From Prorocentrum cordatum (taxonomy: Eukaryota; Sar; Dinophyceae; Prorocentrales; Prorocentraceae), in contig CAUYUJ010015718.1 in the NCBI GenBank assembly GCA_963575745.1, forward strand, positions 35,001 through 99,000: DNA of 64,000 bases, read 5' to 3'. The notes beneath the pieces are model-generated. The model had not been told where the DNA came from and searched no databases. It saw nothing but the letters and a program-made list of their open reading frames with translations. Below, piece after piece: positions 1-13,697 of this stretch. Position numbers and translations under genes: made by a program. Position 1 is the stretch's first letter; each line of letters starts with the position of its first letter.

Positions 1-149
1 AAGAATAATTATTGTTGATCCCCCCCCACCGGTGCACATTGTTTTTTTTCGATTGAAGTGCCACCCCCGGGGCTCGCACCTTGTTTTTTCTGAAGGAAAG
101 TCTTCCTGCTCAAACTGTGCCCCTGCCCCCCGGGCTACAACAACAACGG

Positions 150-597
150 CTCCCGCCTGAGACTTCCTCGATTTTTACTCAGGACCCCCGCTCCCGCCTG
201 AGACTTCCGCGCAATTTACTCAGGAAAGGCGCTCCCGTCTGAGACTTCCTCGCAATGTAATCAAGACCCCCGCTCCCGCCTGAGACTTCCGTGCAATTTA
301 CGTGGGAACGGCGCTCCCGCCTGAGACTTCTTCGAATTTTACTCAGGACCCCCGCTCCTGCCTGACATTTCCGCGCAATTGACTCAGGAACGGCGCTCCC
401 GCCTGAGACTTCCTCGCAATTTAGTGAGGACCCCCGCTCCCGCCTGAGACTTCCGTGCAATTTGCTCAGGAACGGCGCTCCCACTTGAGACTTCCTCGCA
501 ACTTAGTCAGGGCCCCCGCTTCCGCCCGAGATTTCCTCACAATGTACTCAGGACTGCGCTCTCGCGTGCGACGTCCTCACAAATTATTATGGAATTG
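150..597. repeat. 41-bp tandem satellite with 82-bp dimer structure
   Basis: About eleven units of 41 bp begin at 150, 190, 231, 272, 313, 354, 395, 436, 477, 518 and 558, each opening with ctcccgcctgagacttcc or a variant. Units alternate between two endings, one finishing in gacccccg and the next in aacggcg, so the real period is an 82-bp dimer. The last two units are more diverged. Open frames that cross the block are repeat artefacts. Confidence 0.9.
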
Positions 598-944
598 CGT
601 TTCGGCGCTCAGGAACCACGCACGCGCCAAGGACGCCTTCACAACGTGGTATCTTCCCTCTTCCTTCGTCCTTCCCCCTCCCCTTCCTCCCACTCTCCCT
701 CGTTCTTCCCCTCCTCCTCTTGCAGGGCCCGCGCCAATTCCAATGGCGGGCAGAGAGATGTACGCCCCCGAAGGATTGTCCGCCCGTTCCGGTTTGCCCG
801 TACGTCTAAGCCCGCCGGCCCCAGCAAAGAGAAATAATCCCCCCGAAAGGGGTGTGATCGAAGACGAAGAGGGCGGGTATCGAGGGTGTAGGGTATACGT
901 GTTGAATGACTCGCGGGCAAGTAAGAGCGTACAGCCTTAAAATG

Positions 945-945
945 G

Positions 946-1013
<68 letters not shown>
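945..1013. repeat. (GTT)n microsatellite
   Basis: About 23 uninterrupted GTT triplets. The poly-Val, poly-Asn and poly-Thr open frames that cross it are consequences of the repeat. Confidence 0.97.
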
Positions 1014-1215
1014 GAGGCCAGCGGGTTCGGCAGGCGTGCGAGCACGCGCGGAAAAAGGGTAACTAATCGAACGCGCGTTATGGGCGCAAGCAGGTGGCGC
1101 GTTCGCGCACGATGGCACGTGCCATGCGGGGCATCGACGACGCACCCCGCCATCGCGTTTAGGTCGGGGGTGTCGCGGCTGGCACGGAAGGAAACGAACC
1201 GTCAGGTGCGACCTC

Positions 1216-1530
1216 TCGATTTGCGTGGGGCGCCGTTCCGCCAAATTTGCTTGGGGCGATCAAAATCTCGAGAGTTGCGCGATTGGCAGCACCCAGGGAA
1301 CGCGAAGTCTCTTTCGATCCGCGTGGGCCCCCCCCAACCCCGCGGGACATCTCAGGAGCGCAGCGAAGTGGTGACATTTGCTCGATTGGCGGCAACTGGG
1401 GGTGGCGACGTTTACTTCGATTCGCGTGAGCCACCCCCCCCTGGCTGGAGTTTTCAGGGGCGCAACAAAATGGCGACTTCTGCGTGCCTGGAAGCACCCA
1501 GGGATGCCGAAGTTTTCTTTCAAGCGCGCG
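1216..1530. repeat. Degenerate ~103-bp tandem repeat, about three units
   Basis: Blocks of the form gattggcagcacccagg / gaacgcgaagtc / ttcgatccgcgtgag recur at about 1280, 1384 and 1487. Units are clearly diverged from one another. No coding signal is convincing here. Confidence 0.6.
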
Positions 1531-2084
1531 GAAAGGCGGATGAGGGGGTGGATGCTGAGCAACGTGTGCTGTTGCGGGCGTCCCTACCCACGTTGTGCAT
1601 TGGGCATCGGTGCTGCCCCCCGCCCCTTCGTGCGCATACGGGGGGAGGGCGAGCGCGAGGAGGAGGAGGCATGAGCAGGAACGACACGCGATGATGATGA
1701 GGAGGAGGAGGTGGATGTCCGAAGCAAGCCCAAGATACATCAACGATGCTGTAATACTTTACTACACTTTTCCGTCCCAAGCCCCCCTCCTCATAACTCT
1801 ATGCAAGGCATTATTTTCACTGGCAGACGCGCCAATTGAACAACGCGCACACTATGGGCCTGCCATTTCGGCGAGGTCCCCTTTCAGATAAATGAGCTGC
1901 AATGCATCCTTCTATCGCGTAGCCAGGGGATCATGCATCTTACCGAGATGTCCAGCGAGATCCCCGTTTTGAGAAAGGAGCTGCTGCGCCAGTTCACACA
2001 TTTGGTCATGAACTTCGAGAATTTCTCAATCACAAGCACAGTTTCGACAAGGTTTGAACAGTAGGCCGCCCTCCATCCGTGCAG
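1531..2084. other. No gene seen
   Basis: GC-rich sequence with short GAG/GAT-like tracts near 1660-1715. The open frames on both strands are short and of biased composition, and I recognise nothing in them. Confidence 0.5.
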
Positions 2085-2560
2085 CTGATGAACCGTCGGG
2101 CTTTCAAGTGTGCGGAAGCCTCCACCGAAAACACCATTTTGAAGACGACCCCTGCCGCCTTTCAATGTGATGCAAACGTTTTAGACGAGTGTTCGCGCCG
2201 CTGAGGCGAGAACCCTACTTTGGAAACCAACCCCTCCTTCTAAGCTGGTGCAGCATTTTCAGACGAACGCGCGCTGTGCTAAGGCGAGAGCCCACCTTCA
2301 ACCCTTAGGCTGTTGTATCATTCTGGTACGAATGTGCGAGTCGCTGAGGCGAGAAGCCCGATTTGAAACGTACCCCCGCTCCATCCTTCAAGCTGTTGCA
2401 ACATTTTAAGACCAATGCTAGGGCACAGGCGAGATCAGGATTTTGAAAGCGATCCCTCCCACGAATGAGCGCGGCATTAAGGAGAGAACCCTGTTTTGAA
2501 AAGAACCCACTCCGTCTTTGAATATGATGCAACTTTTACGAGCACTGTACCAGGACGCGG
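2085..2560. repeat. Degenerate ~82-bp repeat, first site
   Basis: Units share a core reading gctgttgcaacattttcagacgaa followed by gctgaggcgagaacc and attttgaaa. Cores are seen near 2168, 2250, 2313 and 2395. The same family recurs at about 8455-8790. Confidence 0.6.
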
Positions 2561-2764
2561 TCTCTGAATATACTACAATTTCTACGAGGACTTCCTGTGC
2601 GCTCATCCTGAAGGGTCGTACGAGACGAGGCGCCCGTTCCGCCCATCGACACCTCTGGGGCGCGCAAGGAGGATGCGTTTTCATGGAAAAAATTGAGGGT
2701 GAGGATGAACAGGGGGAGGAGGAGAAGGAGGAACAGTCCGAACCGCATTGGACAGGAGTAGGAA

Positions 2765-4135
<1,371 letters not shown>

Positions 4136-5357
4136 CAGGCGGAGGGTGTGCTTTTACCTTCGCCTCCCAGCAGGTGGCGAGTGTGCTGAGCAAGATGAAT
4201 TTGGAGAGCTCCAGGTGCGGCCGTTGGGCCTTTCTTCCCCCCTTGGAGGAGGACGATGGCGACGCACACCTCTGGAGCCAGTGCCGCTGGTAGACCAATC
4301 GAAATGCTTTAGGACCGATTGAAGATTGAAGTCCAGGAGGGATCGGAAGAGGAGGAGGAGGAGGAGGGAGGCGATAACGAGGACGAGGGAAAAGGACGAG
4401 CAAGACGAGGGAGGATGATAATGAGGTCGATGATGACGATGAGGCAGGACGAGGACGAGGATGAGGAGGACGAGGGAGAGGTTCAGAAGGTAGAGGGGCT
4501 AGTAAAGCCGCGGAGTCCAAAACAAATGAGGAGACCAGGAAGACAGACGAAGCCAGGGAGACAGAATACCAGAAAGGATGTGGAGGCCAAGGAGGAAGAG
4601 GAGACTACGAAGGTAGAGAAAGTCCAGAATACAGTGGAGGCCAGAGAGGCCAGAGAGGCCAAGAAGACAGAGGCTACCCAGTAAGTGCAAGACAGTAGGG
4701 CAGAGGAGTCAAGCAAGGCTGCCGGGACAAAGGCTTGGGAGGCTAAGAAAGCATGCTAGATGAGGAAGCCTGGCGACTTACCCGACATCGCCCCCCCCAC
4801 CCCGACTTCCGATGCCAAGCCCAACGTCCCATCGGACGCCGTACACGATGCTCAGTCCGATGCCAGGTTCTTGGATCAGTCCACTGGCACTGTCGCCAAC
4901 CCAGTCGAAGATGAGCCCTCGGCCGCGCCTGCCCAAACCCCCCCCGAGATCAACCTCAGCAGGGACGACGGCACGGAGCAGAAAAGGCCGCCGGCGACCT
5001 TCGCCGAGGACGGGCGACCCCGCCTACGCCGGCTCCCTCCTCCTCGCCTTCTCCTCCTCCTCCAGGCAGCTGAGCCAGCACGCGCGAAGGGAGGAAGCGA
5101 GAAGCCAGGGGCCGCGATCCAGCTTAATTCACTTATAACGCTTCGCGTTTTCACCAGTTCCAGTTCCAGTTCCAGTTCCAGTTCCTCCTCCGTCTCTTCC
5201 TTTGCCTCCGCCTCCTTCTGATCCTCCACCTCCACCCTCCCCCTTCCTGCGCCGAGGACGGGCTGGGTCCAGACATCCGCCGAAGAAGACGAATTCCGAT
5301 TATGATACATCGGCGGTAAGAAGGTCTTTACCCGTTCCGTGCTTCCACCAAGACCCG
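4136..5357. other. Low-complexity purine-rich sequence, no supported gene
   Basis: Continues the GAG-rich composition to about 4690, then GC-rich sequence with a short (CCAGTT)n run at about 5155-5185. Open frames at 4319-4684 and 4760-5221 encode only Glu/Arg-rich or Pro/Ser-rich protein without a recognisable domain, so I do not call them genes. Confidence 0.5.
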
Positions 5358-5690
5358 TCTTGGGCGGGATCGCCATTGCGAATAAGAAGTGCCGACCTTT
5401 ATTTTCGAGGAAATCCTGGGAGGGAGCGTTATTTCGACATCGAACCAGAAGGGTGTCGAATTCCAGTTTTCAGGAAGTCCTGGGCGGGAGCGCCATTTCG
5501 AAATCGAACCCGAAAGACTCCGAGTTCTGTTTCGGAGGAATTCCTGGACGGGAGCGCCATTTCGACATCGAAACAGAAACGTTTCGAATCGGAGTTTGGA
5601 GAACGTCTTGGGCGGGAGCGCCATTTCGAAATCGAACACGAAAGTTTCGAAGTCGTTCGACATTGTTTTTTCAGGGAGTCTCATGCGATA
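5358..5690. repeat. 64-bp tandem repeat, about five units
   Basis: The core tcctgggcgggagcgccatt recurs at 5358, 5414, 5478, 5542 and 5606, giving 56, 64, 64 and 64 bp steps. It is followed in each unit by a tcgaaatcgaac-like segment. A decayed sixth unit follows at about 5670. Confidence 0.85.
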
Positions 5691-6469
5691 CCGTTGCTTC
5701 GAAATGGACACACCTGTTTGCATTTGAATTCTGAGCTTATGACCAGAGATCTCGAAAGTGTGGTTTTCACTTGAGACTACGATCTCGACTGGATTTCGAA
5801 ACCATCGGGCTTGAATTCGTCGTCGTCCGCCTCCTTCTCCCCTCCCCTCCTGCCAATCGCGCACTCTTCTGCCCACGCGCCCTACCGGAAACCCGGCTCA
5901 GTGGCGGCAGTGGTGCCCAAGCGCCGTGCCAAGGGCTGGCGCATGGCTTTTGTACTTGTTGTACTCGGGCTTGAATTCGAAAGCCAGGTTCTACCCGAGA
6001 CTTGAGCAAATTTATGCGTGAACAGAACACTGTACTGGGGCCCCGCGGCCTAACGGGCCACTTTGACGTCTCTTTTCTCTTTGCGGGTGCAACGCCACTA
6101 ACCACGTTCAAAGAAGGACTCGGGAGGAACAGCTGACCCTCGGGAAGCTGTCGGGATTCTGGGGGGCCCGCGTCAGGGGATCAAAGATCGACGTTGCGTC
6201 GGCGCCGCTGGCGGTGCCTGGTCGTGCGCCAGGGGGGAGCTAGTGCCGACCCAAGACATCCGCGGCGCAGACCTCCGAAAGCTGTCATGTCAGTGCGTCT
6301 TTTCCGATGGAATTCGCACGGGCAGGTGCCGAGGCATCCGACATCGTTTTTTCCCTACCTAGGCTCTGCCTAGAAGGGTTCTTACCCTGTGTGCTTAAAG
6401 GGCCAGGCAGTGGGCTTCGCCCTGGGCGGTTCCCCCGGCATCCGCCCCGCGGTTCCCCCAGTTACGTCT
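5691..6469. other. No gene seen
   Basis: Unique-looking GC-rich sequence. It holds a small hairpin-like element around 6351-6376 (ccctacctagg / ctgcctagaaggg). No ORF of convincing composition, tRNA or rRNA could be recognised. Confidence 0.4.
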
Positions 6470-7097
6470 CCTTAGCTTAGCGTTGCTTATCTCATCTTGT
6501 CTTAGCTTATTTCATCTTAGCTTAGCTTAGCTTCATCTTTGCTCATTTAGCTTAACGTACCTTCGTCTTAGCTTCGCTGAGCTTTAGCATAGCATAGCAC
6601 ATCATAGCATAGCATAGCGTAGCATAGCATAGCGCAGCACAGCATATCATAGCATAGCCCAGCATAGCATAGCATAGCGCAGCATAGCATAACATAGCAT
6701 AGCATAGCGCAGCACAGCACAACACATCATCTCACAGCGCAGCATAGCATAGCATAGCATATCATAGCATGGCATAGCATAGCAGCAACGCAAAGGCAAA
6801 GCAACAGCAGCGACAGCAAAGCAAAGCACAATCAACGCAAAACAAAGCAAAGCAACAACACAAGCAAAGCAAAGGACAGGCAATGCATAGCAAAGCACAT
6901 CAACACAGCATATCATAGCATAGCTTAGCATAGCACAGCGCAGCCTCACACATCATAGCTTAGCATATCATAGCATCGCATATCACATCATAACATAGCA
7001 TAGTGCAGCATAGCATAGCATAACATAGCATGTCATATCATAACATAGCATAGCGCAGCATAGCATGACACAGCATAACATATCATAGCATAGCAGC
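6470..7097. repeat. Pentanucleotide satellite (TTAGC then ATAGC)
   Basis: Starts with TTAGC-type repeats (about 6470-6590), passes into tagcatagcatagc repeats, has an interior variant rich in gcaaagcaa (about 6785-6900), and returns to tagcat to about 7097. Variants such as gcgcagcacagc are mixed in. Confidence 0.93.
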
Positions 7098-8454
7098 TAA
7101 TGCTGCTTTCCTAGGGGCTCCAACTTCTAGGTAGGGTCGCACTGGGGTAATTCTATTTGATGCTTCTGTTGCGATATTGTCCATCCGGATCTCTCGACCG
7201 CTTCCATGGGACTGACTTTTCATCACGGATCGTTCTTTGGCCGTCGCGGAGCTCCGAAAACGGTCCCCAGATGCCGAACGGTCTTGATTGTGTTCCAGAC
7301 GCTGGAGGTCTGTGTGCGCTGCCCGTCGACCGGCAGCAAGGGCCGTCCATGAGGGGGGAGGGGCGGAAGGGGAGCGGCCCTCCGTGCCAGATCTCTCCTT
7401 TGACGGTTCCCGCGGGGCCCGAGAGGCGGAGGCCGTGGGCCGACGTCGAACACGGACGCCAGGACCGAGGAGGCCCAGAGGAGGCCTGGGGCCCTCGTCC
7501 GCGGCCGCCCCTGGGCCGAGCCCTCCCCTCCCCTGGCAGTGCTCTCTCGCACCTCGCCGCTGCGCCTCCTCTCGGGAGGATCGGGTCGGAGGAGCGGGGG
7601 CTGGGGGGGTGCGGAATCAGCCGCGGCTGCTTTCGGCCTCGCCGCCTGGCGTATTCTTGAAGCAACTGGCTGGACAACCTGCTGCGTGAGCTGGTTCGCT
7701 GACCCGACTCTCCCCCTTCGTCCGACCCGAGTTGTCCTCGCGCGCGCGCGCGCGCCTACCAGATCGGACAACACAGCATTGCATACAAACATGAGTTTGA
7801 AGGCGGGTTTCTTGGGTCGTCGCCGGGCATCCCTCCCGCCACCCCATGCGGCGCATCCAGCGACGCCCCCGGCGCGCTCCGCGCTCCGCGCTCCGGGGGG
7901 GGGGGAGGGGTGGGGACAGGGCCGACCCACGAAACCAACGTGGGCCTTCTGAGGTTGATTTTTTCGGCTTTTTGGTTCTTCTAGGATGGCTTGCTGATGC
8001 GCGGGGACTCCTTCGACATCACGTTCATCCCGAGAACGTTCGAGGCCCGCTGGCGGCGGCCCGCCTTGCTGCTTCCCCTGTGCGGCAGGGAAGGACGCAT
8101 GGGCGGAGAGCGTAGCGAATTCAGCGCGGAGGAGGAGGAAGAGAACCAGAGTAAGCCCAAGATGCATCAAAGATGCCGTAAAACACCTTCCGTCCCGAGT
8201 TCCCCCCCTCATCCCGTCACAAGCCCTTGCAAAGGCCTTCCCGTCCACTGCAAGAAGCGCCCCCGTGAAAGACCAGCACCCCTTGGGCCTGGCATTCAGG
8301 CGCGATCCTGGTTTCGAAGAAGCAGGCTTGCATCCTTTTGGGAGTAATGAGGAGTGCGAGGGCCGCTCCCATGTGTTTAACTGTTGCACAAGCTTGCGCT
8401 TATGTTAATGGACTTCGTGGATGTCTCAAGCAAGGGCCCCATTTTGAAAAGGAA
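7098..8454. other. No supported gene; GC-rich sequence
   Basis: Open frames here are long on both strands simply because GC content is high and stops are rare. A (GC)n tract lies at about 7738-7754 and a poly-G run at about 7894-7903. I recognise no domain in any frame. Confidence 0.4.
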
Positions 8455-8790
8455 CCGCTCTCCAGCGGTGCAGCTGTTGCATCTTTTCAGGTTGCTGGTA
8501 ATCAATTTAGAAGAAGTCTGCGTCATGAGCAGACCCGGTTATGTGTATAAAAGACAGTCGTTCATCCGTGCAACGTCTTCAGGTCTTCAAGACGAGTGTG
8601 CGCGGCGCTAAGGCAAGAGTCACATTTCGAGAACGATCCCCCATCCTTCCTTGAAACTGTTGCAATTGATCAGACGACTGTGTGCGGCGCTGAGGCGAGA
8701 GCACCATTTTGAAAGCCACCCTCTCGACCCTTGAAGCTGTTGCAAGGTTTTTAGACGACTGTGCGCAGTGCTAGATGTGTGAGGGGCATC
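8455..8790. repeat. Degenerate ~82-bp repeat, second site
   Basis: Same family as at 2085-2560: gctgttgca cores near 8471, 8656 and 8736, followed by cagacga and ggcgctgaggcgagag and then attttgaaa. Units are diverged. Confidence 0.55.
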
Positions 8791-9010
8791 GGCGACAATG
8801 TAATGGCAGCACCGAAGCCCAGGACACATTGGGGTACTGGGCCCAAGAAGGGAAATTGGCGGCAGCGGAGAGCAGCGCCAGGTCCAGGGACAGCCCGTGG
8901 TAGGGCTGGACGAAGGACATGTTGGTGGCAGCGGAGGGCAGCATCGGGGTCAGGGACAGTCAGGGACGGCCTCCAGAGGGTTCCGTATCGGGCCCCGGGG
9001 CGGTCAATTT

Positions 9011-9120
9011 TTTCCCAACCCTCCTTGGTTGGGTATTCGTTTTGAATAGAGCACTGTGGTCGCGTCCCTCCTTCTCCTCCCGCCTCCCGCCTCCCTCTTG
9101 TCTCCTGCCCTCTCTTCGCC
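9011..9120. repeat. Array-edge junction sequence
   Basis: Starts with ttcccaacc, then a ggttgggt...cgttttgaa segment and a polypyrimidine cct/ctcc tract, and passes straight into the 101-bp array. The same order is seen at 14918-15058 and, reverse-complemented, at 28356-28500 and 38500-38585, beside different tandem arrays. Confidence 0.65.
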
Positions 9121-11480
9121 GTCGCTGGGGGGCTGCGATCTGCAAAACTCTCGCCACTTTCGAGGGCTGCTGGTGGGTCCAGCGGAGTGAGGCACCGCGT
9201 GGATCAGAGCGGGACCTCGCCGTCCCTGGGGGCTTGCGATTTGCGAAGCTGTCGCCACTTTCGAGGGCTGCTGGTGGGTCCAGCGGAGTGAGGCACCGCG
9301 CGGATCAGAGCGGGACCTCGCCGTCCCTGGGGGGCTGCGATCTGCGACATTGTCGCCACTTTCGAGGGTTGCTGGTGGGTCCAGCGGAGTGAGGCACCGC
9401 GCAGATCAGAGCGGGACCTCGCCGTCCCTGCGGGGCTGCGATCTGCGAAGCTGTCGCCACTTTTGAGGGCTGCTTGGGGGTCCAGCGGAGTGAGGCACCA
9501 CGCGGATCAGAGTGGGACCTCGCCGTCCCTGGGGGCCTGCGATCTGCGAAGCGAAACTGTCGCCACTTTCGAGGGCTGCTGGTGGGTCCAGCGGAGTGAG
9601 GCACCGCGCGGATCAGAGCGGGACCTCGCCGTCCCTGTGGGGCTGCGATCTGCGAAACCGTCGCCACTTTCGAGGGCTGCTGGTGGGTCCAGCGGAGTGA
9701 GGCACCGCGCGGATCAGAGCGGGACTTCGCCGTCCCTGGGGGGCTGCGATTTGCGAAGCCATCGCCACTTTCGAGGGCTGCTGGTGGGTCCAGCGGAGTG
9801 AGGCACCGCGCGGTTCAGAGCGGGACCTCGCCGTCCCTGCGGGGCTGCGATCTGCGAAGTTGTCGCCACTTTTGAGGGCTGCTTGGGGGTCCAGCGGAGT
9901 GAGGCACCGCGCGGATCAGAGCGGGACCTCGCCGTCCCTGGGGGGCTGCGATCTGCGACATTGTCGCCGCTTTCGAGGGCTGCTGGTGGGTCCAGCGGAG
10001 TGAGGCACCGCGCGGATCAGAGCGGGACCTCGCCGTCCCTGTGGGGCTGCGATCTGCGAAGCTGTCGCCACTTTCGAGGGCTGCTGGTGGGTCCCGCGGA
10101 GTGAGGCACCGCGCGGATCAGAGCGGGCCCTCGCCGTCCCTGGGGGGCTGCGATCTGCGACATTGTCGCCACTTTCGAGGGCTGCTGGTGGGTCAGCGGA
10201 GTGAGGCACCGCGCAGATCAGAGCGGGACCTCGCCGTCCCTGGGGGGCTGCGATTTGCGAAGCTGTCGCCACTTTCGAGGATTGCTTGTGGGTCCAGCGG
10301 AGTGAGGCACCGCGCAGATCTGAGCGGGACCTCGCCGTCCCTGGGGGGCTGCGATCTGCGAAACCGTCGCCACTTTCGAGGGCTGCTGGTGGGTCCAGCG
10401 GGGTGAGGCACCGCGCGGATCAGAGCGGGACCTCGCCGTCCTTGGGAGGCTGCGATCTGCGACATTGTCGCCACTTTCGGGGGCTGCTGGTGGGTCCAGC
10501 GGAGTGAGGCAGTGAGGCACCGCGCAGATCAGAGCGGGACCTCGCCGTCCCTGGGGGGCTGCGATCTGCGACATTGTCGCCACTTTCGAGGGCTGCTGGT
10601 GGGTCCAGCGGAGTGATCTGGGGCACCGCGCAGATCTGAGCGGGACCTCGCCGTCCCGTCCCTGGGGGGCTGCGATCTGCGAAGCTGTCGCCACTGTCGA
10701 GGGCTGATGGTGAGTCCAGCGGGGTGAGGCAGTGAGGCACCACGCAGATCTGAGCGGAACCTCGCCGTCCCTGGGGGGCCTGCGATCTGCGAAACCATCG
10801 CCACTTTCGAGGGCTGCTGGTGGGTCCAGCGGAGTGAGGCACCGCGCAGATCTGAACGGGACCTCGCCGTCCCTGGGAGGCTGCGATCTGCGAAGCTGTC
10901 GCCACTTTCGAGGGCTGCTGGTGGGTCCAGCGGAGCGAGGCACCGCGCAGATCTGAGCGGGACCTCGCCGTCCCTGGGGGGCTGCGATCTGTGAAACTGT
11001 CGCCACTGTCGAGGGCTGCTTGGGGGGCCAGCATAGCAATCTGCGAAACTGTCACCATTTTCGAGGGCTGCTGGTGGGTCCATCGGAGTGAGGCACCGCG
11101 CAGATCTGAGCGGGACCTCGTCCCTGGGGGGCTGCGATCTGCGAAACCATTGCCACTTTCGAGGGCTGCTGGTGGGTCTAGCGGAGTGAGGCACCGTGCA
11201 GATCCGAGCGGGACCTCGCCGTCCCTGGGGGGCTGCGATTTGCGAAGCTGTCGCCACTTTCGAGGGCTGCTGGGGGGGCCAGCATGGCGATCTGCGAAAC
11301 TGTCACCACTTTCGAGGGCACCCATCGGAGTGAGACCGCGCAGATCCGAGAGGGACCTCGCCGTCCCTGCGGGGCTGCGATCTGCGAAGCTGTCGCTACT
11401 TTCAAAGGTTGGTGGCGGGTCCAGCGGAGTGAGGCACCATGCAGATCTGACCGGGACCTCGCAATCCTTGAAGAGTTGCG
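9121..11480. repeat. 101-bp minisatellite array, about 23 units
   Basis: Each unit runs ggggggctgcgatctgcgaa / gctgtcgccactttcgag / ggctgctggtgggtccagcg / gagtgaggcaccgcgcg / gatcagagcgggacctcgcc / gtccct. Units are about 101 bp and highly similar up to about 10,500. Later units carry small insertions and deletions, and at about 11,035 and 11,283 a ccagcat(a/g)gc variant. Open frames reading GGSSGVRHRADQSGTSPSL-type repeats are by-products of a stop-free unit. Confidence 0.95.
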
Positions 11481-13131
11481 AGCCTCACGAATGCCGCTCG
11501 CAGAAATATATGAGCCCATGTCACGTCATCACTTCCGTATAATGTCTCCCAAGCTACTCATGCCCCGAATTGCGCAGGGGTTGGGTACGTCGCCAGGGTA
11601 ATTTATACGTCGGCGCCGAGGCAGAGGTCGTCTGCGCTAGCAGAAAGAGCTAGAACGGGGATACCGTTGAAGCGAATTGTGCCACCATTCAGGGGGGGAG
11701 ATGCAAATGAGGCGGCCGAAAGAGGGGAGGGGGGAGCGACGAGGGGTGGTCAACACAAACGATGGTCGATTTGGCCCCAGGAAATGGGTCGAGAGGTCTG
11801 GGGGCCATGCATGGCCTCCCCAAAAATGCATTGCCCTCGGCGCGCCCTCGGCGGAAGCTGGCGGCTCCGCCAGTGGATTCCAGCGGAAGGCCGGCGGAAG
11901 GCCGGCGGAAGGCTGGCGGAAGGCAGCGGAAGAAAAGTGAGACGTCAGCGTTTTTGGGTTCAGGGTTTCTGGGATCGGCCACGTGTTGAAGGAGCGCGAC
12001 ATCGCAGGAGCAGCAACTGGTGATGGGTGCGCCGTCGCGACCACGCTGGCAGGCGGCAAGCAGCGCAGCAGTGGCAGCGGCGTGGGCAGTGCTGGCAGCA
12101 GCAGATGCAGCAGCAGCTGCAGCAGCAGCGGCAGGCACAGACGCACGCGTGCATGAATCCGCAGGGGATTTCCGAGAGAGCACATTGCGCGAGCGTTCGT
12201 GACATGAGGGCGGCCTAGCGAAGTGGGGGGCAGAAGTGGCTCGGCGCGTCCCTCCTCCCTTCTTCTCCCTCTCCTCCCTGTCCTCCTCCGCCTCCTCCCC
12301 CCTCCCAACATGACCAGGACATCTCCGGGGGTGTATTCGGTCCAGAATTTCGAGGTCCTTGAGGAAACTGCTCCCTGACCCCGGGGCCTTTCCCAGGACC
12401 AGCTCTTCATCCCGAGCTGTTCTTGACGCCCCCGAGGCCCGCAGGGCCCCGAAAATGAGGAACATATTCCAGGACACGTTTTCCTCCAGTGCGCGTTTCC
12501 TCCATATGGGGGTGAAGCAACAGTTCGCTGGATCCAGAATTCTGAGGCGGATCCACCTTACTCCTGACTCCCCTCTCCCGTGCCCGCCCGGCCCGCGGCG
12601 CAGCCAGGACGCTGGCATCTTGCAAGCCGCCCACAGCAGCCTCGACACCCCGCGGCGGCGCGACTTCGTGGAGACCCGTTGCTCCAACTCTCTCTGCGGC
12701 CCACGGCGCAAAGAGTGCGTTTTGGGCCTTTCGGGCGTCGCCTTCGATCGCTCGGGACGGGGAGACAGAGAGGCATCTCCGTCGACCGCCCCAGAGATCC
12801 TGACCCCGCCTTTGGGCTCCAGAATCCCCAGCCGCCTGCTTCGAGGGGACGGTACGAGCACAACTTTGCGGAGTTCCGCGCGGACGTCTCGGGTCGGAGG
12901 AGGAGGAGGAGGAAGGGGAAGAGGAGGAGGAGGAGGACCACGACGGCGAAGGAGGATACGTAGATCGACAAGTTCGAGCGCTACCTCTGTGCCCCCCGAT
13001 AATGAACCCCAGGGATCATGAAGTTCGGGGCTCTGTGAGGATAAGAAGCCTTGTTCCCAGCATCTCGCACATACGGATGTACGGCGTAAGGGGTGCACGA
13101 ATGTACGAATGTACGGAGTATTGGTGAGAAT
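11481..13131. other. No supported gene; GC-rich with short repeats
   Basis: Contains a short ggcggaaggcc tandem at about 11878-11930, a CAG-rich stretch at about 12060-12145 and a GGA/GAG-rich stretch at about 12893-12955. Long open frames exist on both strands (for example minus 11689-13158) but have only biased composition. Confidence 0.4.
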
Positions 13132-13335
13132 CCTATTTCCCACGGCCCTGCCACACATTCGTGACCTGGGAAAGCTGGAATGGTGAGAATCCTATTTCCC
13201 TGCCACACGTTCGTGACCTGGACGGGCTGAAATGGTGAGAATCCCATAGCCCTGCTAAGCGTTCGTGATTTAGGAAAGCGAGAATGGTGATAATCCCATA
13301 GCCATTCCACACGTTTGTGATTTTGCTGCTGCTCA
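13132..13335. repeat. ~52-bp tandem repeat, four units
   Basis: Units start with tggtgagaatcc at 13132, 13181 and 13233 and with the variant tggtgataatcc at 13285. Each carries a cacacgttcgtgacctgg-like second half. Units diverge progressively. Confidence 0.85.
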
Positions 13336-13562
13336 ACATCATAAGATACCAACTTCGATTTGTAACTGATGTGTGTTTCCCTGGCGATATTGAAGCTCGG
13401 CCTTGCTGCCCCCTTCCCCCCAAGTCTGTCTTGGCCTGGGATCACCAACGCGCAGATGTCAAGGGGGGATGCTTTATAATCTGGGGCACGGATCTCCTTG
13501 GTCTTCGGGATGCCTTGGGGGGCCGCCAGGACGCCTGCAGATCTCTCGGGGGGCCTGCCTGG

Positions 13563-13640
13563 AAGTCTTTGTCTAGTAAAGACCTTAAGAAGCCAACTGA
13601 ATGTACCCTACTAGGTCACGTCAGTTGGATCAGACAGATG

Positions 13641-13697
<57 letters not shown>

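Noticed and set aside
10218-11325. Overlapping long ORFs over the 101-bp array
   Set aside because: They follow from a stop-poor GC-rich repeat unit and change phase with each small indel.
9121-11480. CRISPR-like regular repeat spacing
   Set aside because: Units are directly tandem without unique spacers, and the host is clearly eukaryotic.
11689-13158. 489-codon minus-strand ORF
   Set aside because: Composition is biased, no domain is visible, and plus-strand frames are equally open over the same GC-rich DNA.
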